NCBI GenBank assembly: GCA_947475685.1
Contig: CANJNC010000028.1
Location: 1-43,551, forward strand
Source of the DNA: Comamonadaceae bacterium
Lineage (GTDB): Bacteria > Pseudomonadota > Gammaproteobacteria > Burkholderiales > Burkholderiaceae_C
Length of the DNA stretch: 43,551 nt
Reading direction: 5' to 3'
The translations under genes and the position numbers were made by a program. Below the pieces are notes generated by a model. It did no database searches and was not told the DNA's origin. It was given only the letters and a program-made list of their open reading frames with translations. This document shows, piece by piece, positions 38,844 to 43,551 of the stretch (position 1 is its first letter; every line of letters starts with the position of its first letter).

Positions 38844-38984
38844 TTACGCCATGAATACAGCAATAAAGGCCAGCAAGAAAATCAAAATGGCGCCACCAAT
38901 GGGCAACACGATGGGCATCAAGGGCACAATGGACTCCACAACATCTGTGTGTGGTTTAGGGTCTTGGTTTGAGGGGTTTGACAT
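38844..38984 (-). CDS. Single-pass membrane peptide of 46 residues
   Basis: The reading frame from the ATG at 38982-38984 gives MSNPSNQDPKPHTDVVESIV followed by a hydrophobic helix (about 20-45, PLMPIVLPIGGAILIFLLAF) and the end IAVFMA. AAGGA lies 8 bases before the ATG, which is why I prefer it to an ATG 19 codons upstream. The form, a short polar N-terminus with the C-terminal helix, suggests a tail-anchored inner-membrane peptide. I recall similar unannotated peptides in Burkholderiales but know no function. A TATAAT lies 26 bases upstream of the start. Confidence 0.72.
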   Translation of the reverse strand: MSNPSNQDPKPHTDVVESIVPLMPIVLPIGGAILIFLLAFIAVFMA

Positions 38985-39009
38985 TTTGTAGATCCTTAAA
39001 GGGTCATAA

Positions 39010-39015
39010 ATTATA
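39010..39015 (-). promoter_or_regulatory. Consensus -10 element for the 46-aa membrane peptide
   Basis: The minus strand shows a perfect TATAAT (39015-39010). The -35 region is poor (GTGAAA at 16 bases). The leader to the start at 38984 would be about 20 bases and includes the ribosome binding site. Confidence 0.45.
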
Positions 39016-39212
39016 ACTTTTTTGTCATCTTTTTCACTCAATCAAAAAAACCAACAAGGGGCGATAAAACGGTCAAATCAATCAACATAAAGAAAACCTA
39101 ATAAAAAAGGACTAATATAGTGGGTTTTGGTACTTGCTCAAATTCAAAGCGTGGCAATATTAAAATATAGATTTTGGGCAAATGCGGCAAACCATTCAAG
39201 AGCAACAAATTT

Positions 39213-40241
39213 ATGAAAAACGAAGAGGCCCAATACACCCGCAGCGCAGAGCTTCGGGAGTTGCTCCAAGACAGGATCTTGATTCTAGACGGCGCCATGG
39301 GGACCATGATTCAAAGGCTTAAGTTGTCGGAGGCGCATTACCGAGGAGAGAGGTTCAAAGAGGTCCACCGCTCGGTGCAAGGCAACAATGAGTTATTGAG
39401 CTTGAGCAACCCCTCAGTCATTCAAGATATACACGAGTCGTATTTGGAAAGTGGCGTTGACATCCTCGAGACAAACACGTTTGGGGCAACGAGGATTGCA
39501 CAAGAAGATTACAAAATGGCCGATTTGGCTTACGAGATGAACTTGGCTTCAGCACAGCTAGCGCGGCGTGCATGTGACAAATATTCAACACCACAACACA
39601 AGAGGTATGTATTTGGTGCGCTCGGGCCAACACCCAAAACGGCCAGCATCAGTCCGGAGGTGAATGATCCGGGAGCGAGGAACGTGGATTTTGAAGAATT
39701 GAGAGCCAGCTATTATGAGCAAGTCAGCGCGTTGTTGCAGGGGGGTGTCGATGGCCTGATCGTCGAGACCATTTTTGACACTTTAAATGCCAAGGCTGCT
39801 TTATTTGCGATCGAAGAGTGTTTTGAGAAAACCCATGAGCGTCTGCCGCTTATCATCAGTGGCACTGTGACAGATGCCTCCGGTCGAATTTTGTCGGGGC
39901 AAACGGTCAGTGCATTTTGGTACAGCGTTAAACATGCAAAACCCCTGGCGGTGGGACTCAATTGCGCGTTAGGCGCGGCGTTGATGAGACCGTATTTATA
40001 TGAGTTGTCAAAAGTGGCACAAGACACGTTCATCTCTTGTTATCCAAATGCAGGACTACCCAACCCGATGAGTGAGACGGGGTTTGATGAAACACCTGCA
40101 GACACCAGTCGACTGCTGCATGAATTTGCAAAGGAAGGCTTGCTCAATATTGTGGGGGGTTGTTGTGGAACTACACCGGAGCATCTGTTTGAGATTAAAA
40201 AATATGTCTCTCAGGAAATCCCACGCCGAATGGGCGTATAA
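39213..40241 (+). CDS. metH: Methionine synthase, homocysteine-binding part (split MetH, first gene)
   Basis: This 342-residue protein is the homocysteine S-methyltransferase domain of cobalamin-dependent methionine synthase on its own. The opening LILDGAMGTMIQRLKLSE and the zinc ligands Cys251 (VGLNCALGA) and Cys317-Cys318 (GGCCGTTPEH) are all present. The other domains are on the next gene, 122 bases downstream. Most bacteria have one protein of about 1,200 residues; the split form is typical of Burkholderiales. The start is the ATG at 39213; an in-frame TTG 13 codons upstream lacks support. Confidence 0.95.
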   Translation: MKNEEAQYTRSAELRELLQDRILILDGAMGTMIQRLKLSEAHYRGERFKEVHRSVQGNNELLSLSNPSVIQDIHESYLESGVDILETNTFGATRIAQEDYKMADLAYEMNLASAQLARRACDKYSTPQHKRYVFGALGPTPKTASISPEVNDPGARNVDFEELRASYYEQVSALLQGGVDGLIVETIFDTLNAKAALFAIEECFEKTHERLPLIISGTVTDASGRILSGQTVSAFWYSVKHAKPLAVGLNCALGAALMRPYLYELSKVAQDTFISCYPNAGLPNPMSETGFDETPADTSRLLHEFAKEGLLNIVGGCCGTTPEHLFEIKKYVSQEIPRRMGV

Positions 40242-40261
40242 ATAATTTAGAATCTGGCATT

Positions 40262-40336
40262 CCCCAAGGAGCGTTGCAGCCTAACAGTGTTGATAGGTCA
40301 GGCTTGGGGCAATCTCCTTAGACAACTGCGCTCACC
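40262..40336 (+). ncRNA. S-adenosylhomocysteine (SAH) riboswitch
   Basis: The sequence matches the SAH (ahcY-motif) aptamer: outer stem CCCCAAG (40262-40268) with CTTGGGG (40303-40309), the conserved GGAGCGTTGCAGC directly after the first arm, CAGGCTTGG at the second arm, and AACTGCGCTCACC at the 3' end (40324-40336), whose CGCTC pairs back with GAGCG as the pseudoknot. It lies in the gap between the two metH genes, and its 3' strand overlaps the anti-Shine-Dalgarno sequence of metH2. SAH is the product of SAM-dependent methylation; known members of this family switch genes on when SAH rises. Confidence 0.88.
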
Positions 40337-40359
40337 TGGGTAAAAGACTCACAGGTGAG
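40331..40359 (+). promoter_or_regulatory. Expression platform: hairpin that masks the metH2 ribosome binding site
   Basis: CTCACCTG (40331-40338) is the exact complement of CAGGTGAG (40352-40359), which includes the Shine-Dalgarno sequence AGGTGA 5 bases before the ATG at 40364. The first arm overlaps the CGCTCAC strand of the SAH aptamer, so aptamer formation and masking of the ribosome binding site exclude each other. This gives a translational ON switch: SAH binding frees the ribosome site. Confidence 0.8.
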
Positions 40360-40363
40360 GACC

Positions 40364-43111
40364 ATGTTGACCACTGACAAATTAAGCGCACAAGACTCTT
40401 TACACGGCAACGCATTGCTGCTTTGTGGCCTAGAGCCCTTGGTCATTGGACAAGATAGTTTATTCGTCAATATTGGCGAACGAACGAACGTCACGGGTTC
40501 AAAAGCATTTGCCAAAATGGTTTTGAACGGTGAGTATGAGCGCGCATTGGTCGTTGCAAGGCAGCAAGTAGAGAATGGGGCTCAAATCATCGATGTCAAC
40601 ATGGACGAGGCCATGCTCGACAGCCAAGCGGCCATGGTGCGGTTCTTGAATCTGATGGCAACAGAGCCAGATATTGCAAGAGTGCCGGTCATGATCGACA
40701 GCTCAAAATGGAGTGTCATTGAAGCGGGACTGCGTTGCATACAAGGCAAAGGCATCGTGAACTCGATTTCAATGAAAGAGGGTGTCGATGAATTCAAACG
40801 ACAAGCCAAACTCATTATGCGTTACGGTGCGGCTGCAGTGGTCATGGCCTTTGACGAGAAAGGACAAGCCGATACGTTTGAGAGGAAAACCCAAATTTGC
40901 AAAAGAGCTTATGACATTTTGGTCGATGAAGTGGGTTTTGATGCGCAAGATATCATTTTTGATCCAAACATATTTGCCATTGCAACTGGGATTGAAGAGC
41001 ACAACAACTATGCAGTTGACTTTATCAATGCAACTCGCTGGATTAAAGAGAATTTAAAAGGAGCAAAGGTCTCGGGTGGCGTGTCCAATGTCTCCTTTAG
41101 TTTCAGAGGCAACGAGCCCGTTAGAGAGGCGATTCATACGGTATTTTTATACCACGCGATCAAGGCCGGTATGGACATGGGCATTGTCAACGCTGGAATG
41201 ATTGGCGTTTATGATGATTTGCCTGCAGATTTAAAAGAACGTGTAGAAGATGTCGTTCTCAATCGCAGAGCCGATGCGTCTGAGCGGCTCATTGAAATAG
41301 CTGAAAATGCCAAAGGACAAGCCAAAGAGCAAATGACACAGCATGCTTGGAGGGGTCCTGAAGATGCGCCACGTGCTGTTGAAGATCGGCTCTCGCATGC
41401 ATTGGTCCATGGCATCAATGAGTTCATCGAGCTCGATACCCAAGAGGCTTACGAGAAAACGATCTCTCAAGGCAAGCGAGCCTTAAGTGTGATCGAGGGT
41501 CCTTTGATGGATGGGATGTCCACCGTGGGGGATTTGTTTGGTCAAGGCAAAATGTTTTTGCCACAAGTGGTCAAAAGTGCGCGAGTGATGAAACAAGCTG
41601 TTGCTGTTTTAATTCCATACATTGAAGAAGAAAAAAAACGCCAGCAAGCTGCAGGACATGCCGTTAAAACCAAAGGCAAGATTGTCATGGCCACTGTCAA
41701 GGGGGATGTGCATGACATTGGTAAAAATATAGTGACGGTGGTTTTGCAATGTAACAATTTTGAGGTCATCAACATGGGTGTCATGGTGCCTTGTCATGAA
41801 ATACTCGCGAAAGCCAAAGAAGTGGGTGCGGATATTGTGGGGTTGTCGGGTTTAATTACACCAAGCTTGGAAGAGATGCAGCACGTGGCTTCGGAGATGC
41901 AAAAAGATGCATATTTTCGCGATAAAAAAATTCCCTTATTGATCGGTGGTGCGACAACGTCCAGGGTTCACACGGCAGTCAAAATTGCGCCTCACTATGA
42001 GGGGCCCATTGTCTATGTGCCCGATGCGTCTAGAAGTGTCGGTGTGGCGCAAGGGCTGTTATCTGATCAAGCACAAGAATACATTGACAATTTAAACTCA
42101 GATTACGAGCGTGTTCGAGTTCAGCATGCTCAAAAGAAAACAACACCGTTGATATCCCTTCAAGTCGCGAGGCAAAATGCGTCCGCCCTCGATTGGCGCG
42201 CGTATCAAGCAACGCGACCTAAATTCATTGGCCATAGAGTTTTTACAAATCAAAATCTTGGGCAATTGGCGCCTTTCATTGATTGGGCGCCCTTTTTTCA
42301 AACCTGGGACCTGGCGGGCCCCTATCCTGCCATTTTGAAAGATCCAATCGTCGGTAGAGAAGCACAAAAAGTCTTCACCGATGCTCAAGGCATGTTGAAA
42401 AAAATAGTTCAAGGGCAGTGGCTTCAAGCCAACGCCGCCCTGGCCTTTTATCCAGCCAATGCCAAAGGCGATGACGTGGTGATCTGGCGCGATGAAACAC
42501 GCCAAGAGCCTTTGATGGTTTGGCATGGGCTTAGGCAGCAAACCAAGAAACCCAATGGTCGACCCAATCGGTCCTTGTCGGATTTCATTGCGCCAATGGG
42601 TCATGAGGACTACATAGGTTGTTTTGCATTGACCACAGGACAAGGTGTGGATCACAAGGAGGCTGAGTTCTTGGCGCTTCACGATGATTACCAGTCCATC
42701 ATGCTAAAGGCCCTTGCAGATCGTTTGGCTGAGGCCTTTGCCGAATACTTGCACGCCAGAGTGAGAACTGACTTATGGGGTTACAGTCCCAACGAGACGT
42801 TTTCTATAGAAGACATGATTGCTGAGAAATACACGGGCATTCGCCCAGCACCCGGATACCCCGCTTGCCCTGATCATGTCATCAAAAGGGCCTTGTTTGA
42901 ACAGTTGCCCTGCGCTGAAATTGGGGTCACTCTGACGTCAAGCTTGGCGATGTCGCCCGCCTCAAGCATTTGTGGTTTCTATTTAGCGCATCCACAAGCT
43001 CAGTATTTCAATGTTGGCAGAATCGGAGAAGATCAAATCAAGGATTTGGCCCAAAGGCAGGGCGTCACTATAAAAGAAAGCAGTCAATTTCTGGGCCCAA
43101 ACCTAGCATAA
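40364..43111 (+). CDS. metH: Methionine synthase, folate-, cobalamin- and activation-domain part (split MetH, second gene)
   Basis: This 915-residue protein carries the other domains of MetH. In order: the pterin-binding domain (about 34-300; [18 protein letters not shown]), the cobalamin cap, the B12-binding domain with Asp448-x-His450 in [11 protein letters not shown] (His450 is the lower cobalt ligand), and the SAM-dependent reactivation domain with [12 protein letters not shown] near 827. The start is the ATG at 40364, placed by the ribosome site. With the first gene it makes a complete enzyme that methylates homocysteine from 5-methyltetrahydrofolate. It is regulated by the SAH riboswitch in front of it, whereas the first gene is not. 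Confidence 0.96.
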   Translation: MLTTDKLSAQDSLHGNALLLCGLEPLVIGQDSLFVNIGERTNVTGSKAFAKMVLNGEYERALVVARQQVENGAQIIDVNMDEAMLDSQAAMVRFLNLMATEPDIARVPVMIDSSKWSVIEAGLRCIQGKGIVNSISMKEGVDEFKRQAKLIMRYGAAAVVMAFDEKGQADTFERKTQICKRAYDILVDEVGFDAQDIIFDPNIFAIATGIEEHNNYAVDFINATRWIKENLKGAKVSGGVSNVSFSFRGNEPVREAIHTVFLYHAIKAGMDMGIVNAGMIGVYDDLPADLKERVEDVVLNRRADASERLIEIAENAKGQAKEQMTQHAWRGPEDAPRAVEDRLSHALVHGINEFIELDTQEAYEKTISQGKRALSVIEGPLMDGMSTVGDLFGQGKMFLPQVVKSARVMKQAVAVLIPYIEEEKKRQQAAGHAVKTKGKIVMATVKGDVHDIGKNIVTVVLQCNNFEVINMGVMVPCHEILAKAKEVGADIVGLSGLITPSLEEMQHVASEMQKDAYFRDKKIPLLIGGATTSRVHTAVKIAPHYEGPIVYVPDASRSVGVAQGLLSDQAQEYIDNLNSDYERVRVQHAQKKTTPLISLQVARQNASALDWRAYQATRPKFIGHRVFTNQNLGQLAPFIDWAPFFQTWDLAGPYPAILKDPIVGREAQKVFTDAQGMLKKIVQGQWLQANAALAFYPANAKGDDVVIWRDETRQEPLMVWHGLRQQTKKPNGRPNRSLSDFIAPMGHEDYIGCFALTTGQGVDHKEAEFLALHDDYQSIMLKALADRLAEAFAEYLHARVRTDLWGYSPNETFSIEDMIAEKYTGIRPAPGYPACPDHVIKRALFEQLPCAEIGVTLTSSLAMSPASSICGFYLAHPQAQYFNVGRIGEDQIKDLAQRQGVTIKESSQFLGPNLA

Positions 43112-43116
43112 GTTTT

Positions 43117-43133
43117 CGCACCGTATCGGTGCG
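43117..43133. promoter_or_regulatory. NtrC-type binding site
   Basis: CGCACCGTATCGGTGCG is a perfect palindrome and matches the NtrC consensus GCACC-N5-GGTGC. It is centred about 126 bases upstream of the sigma-54 promoter, a normal enhancer distance. No T-tract follows, so it is unlikely to be the metH2 terminator. Confidence 0.65.
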
Positions 43134-43163
43134 CGCCAAAAAAGCCGATTAAAAATCTTAATT

Positions 43164-43182
43164 GCGCACCAAAAATGGGCGC
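43164..43182. promoter_or_regulatory. Weaker second NtrC-like site
   Basis: GCGCACCAAAAATGGGCGC keeps the symmetric GCRCC...GGYGC form but has a 6-base centre and a weaker right half. It lies about 39 bases right of the first site. Confidence 0.4.
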
Positions 43183-43249
43183 TTGTGATTTGACCCAAAA
43201 AAAGATCCTCTTTGTGGTGCATTTTTTCCCGTAAATGGTACAAATCTGA

Positions 43250-43265
43250 TGGCATGAACAATGCT
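43250..43265 (+). promoter_or_regulatory. Sigma-54 promoter of the TorF porin gene
   Basis: TGGCATGAACAATGCT has the required GG (43251-43252) and GC (43263-43264) separated by exactly 10 bases, and each half differs from the consensus TGGCACG / TTGCT at one base. The start of transcription is predicted near 43276, 22 bases before the start codon. Confidence 0.7.
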
Positions 43266-43297
43266 GAGGTTGACGTGATCATTTAAAGGAGATACCC

Positions 43298-43551
43298 ATG
43301 AAGTTTCAAAAAATCGTTCTAGCCTCGTTATTGGCTACAACTTATGTGACATCCGTCCAGGCTGCAGACCCTGCTCCTGCACCCGAGTCAACGCTCAGTT
43401 TCAACCTTGGTGTGTTCAGTGAATACCGCTACCGTGGAATCTCTCAATCTGCCAAGAAGCCTGCATTGCAGGGCGGATTTGACTATGCAGACAAAAGTGG
43501 AGCGTACATCGGTTCATGGGCATCAAGCATCACTTGGATCAAAGACTCAGA
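43298..43551 (+). CDS. TorF-family putative porin, N-terminal part (runs off the window)
   Basis: About 84 codons are visible. They begin with a signal peptide (MKFQKIVLASLLATTYVTS, cleavage near VQAAD) and continue with SFNLGVFSEYRYRGISQSAK, the opening beta-strand and YRYRG motif of the TorF/TIGR02001 group of predicted outer-membrane proteins. AAAGGAGA lies 6 bases before the ATG. In many betaproteobacteria this gene precedes glnK and amtB; with the sigma-54 promoter and NtrC site upstream, a role in nitrogen-limited uptake is likely. The rest of the operon is outside the window. Confidence 0.85.
   Translation, partial: MKFQKIVLASLLATTYVTSVQAADPAPAPESTLSFNLGVFSEYRYRGISQSAKKPALQGGFDYADKSGAYIGSWASSITWIKDS

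Noticed and set aside
42098-42682. Open frame of 194 codons opposite metH2, and others opposite fusA (966-1523) and pckG (37600-38094)
   Set aside because: These are antisense shadows of well-conserved genes, explained by codon bias of the sense strand.
39213-43111. metH split as a frameshift or broken gene
   Set aside because: The halves end and start cleanly at domain borders, are separated by 122 bases with a riboswitch and a ribosome site, and all catalytic residues are intact; the split is a genuine two-gene form.

Overview
The window is a chromosomal segment around the replication origin of a Gram-negative betaproteobacterium, most likely of the order Burkholderiales. The evidence is the gene order rpmH-rnpA-yidD-yidC-mnmE / dnaA-dnaN-gyrB / mnmG-rsmG-lysE-parA-parB, the metX-metW pair, a methionine synthase split into two genes, a GTP-type PEP carboxykinase, and a TorF-type porin behind a sigma-54 promoter. 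I cannot name the genus from sequence alone. Nearly every gene is a housekeeping gene. I see no prophage, insertion sequence, CRISPR array, toxin-antitoxin pair or defence locus, and no tRNA or rRNA gene.

Layout. (1) 1-3975: end of the str operon (rpsL-rpsG-fusA-tuf, minus strand; tuf runs off the window) with its promoter. (2) 4007-7850: a minus-strand operon hemJ - vanZ-like - ferredoxin - alpha/beta hydrolase - D,D-carboxypeptidase, divergent from hemB (7981-8985). (3) 9035-11489: metX-metW-dienelactone hydrolase. (4) 11853-12293: a glycine-rich RRM RNA-binding protein, convergent with (5) 12356-18462, a long minus-strand block rpmH-rnpA-yidD-yidC-mnmE-kdsD-kdsC-lptC. (6) 18463-24010: origin region with DnaA boxes on both sides of dnaA, then dnaN and gyrB. 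(7) 24049-25274: pirin, then decayed remnants of a beta-ketoacyl synthase and an acyl carrier protein. (8) 25478-30718: mnmG, rsmG, a LysE exporter, parA and parB, with three parS sites embedded in or beside mnmG and rsmG. (9) 30958-38984: cobalamin adenosyltransferase, thioesterase, a 46-aa basic protein, arfB, gcdH, mnmA, a LysR regulator with a divergent small membrane protein, pckG, and a 46-aa membrane peptide. (10) 39213-43111: the two halves of metH, separated by an S-adenosylhomocysteine riboswitch. (11) 43112-43551: an NtrC/sigma-54-type control region and the start of a TorF-family porin.

How the genes fit together. Chromosome replication and segregation (dnaA, dnaN, gyrB, parA, parB, parS) sit together. 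All three enzymes for mnm5s2U34 tRNA modification (MnmE, MnmG, MnmA) are present. Methionine supply is represented by metX/metW and by cobalamin-dependent MetH. The second half of MetH appears to be switched on by its own pathway by-product, SAH.

The clearest non-coding findings are the SAH riboswitch whose expression platform masks the metH2 Shine-Dalgarno sequence, the parS cluster, a DnaA-trio-like element in the dnaA-dnaN gap, a hairpin with U-tract lying between the str promoter and rpsL, and the frameshifted acyl carrier protein pseudogene. Base composition is uneven: tuf and the genes right of about 25.4 kb are clearly richer in G+C than the genes from fusA to dnaN, and mnmE is extremely A+T rich. 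I did not find a wholly new multi-gene system.
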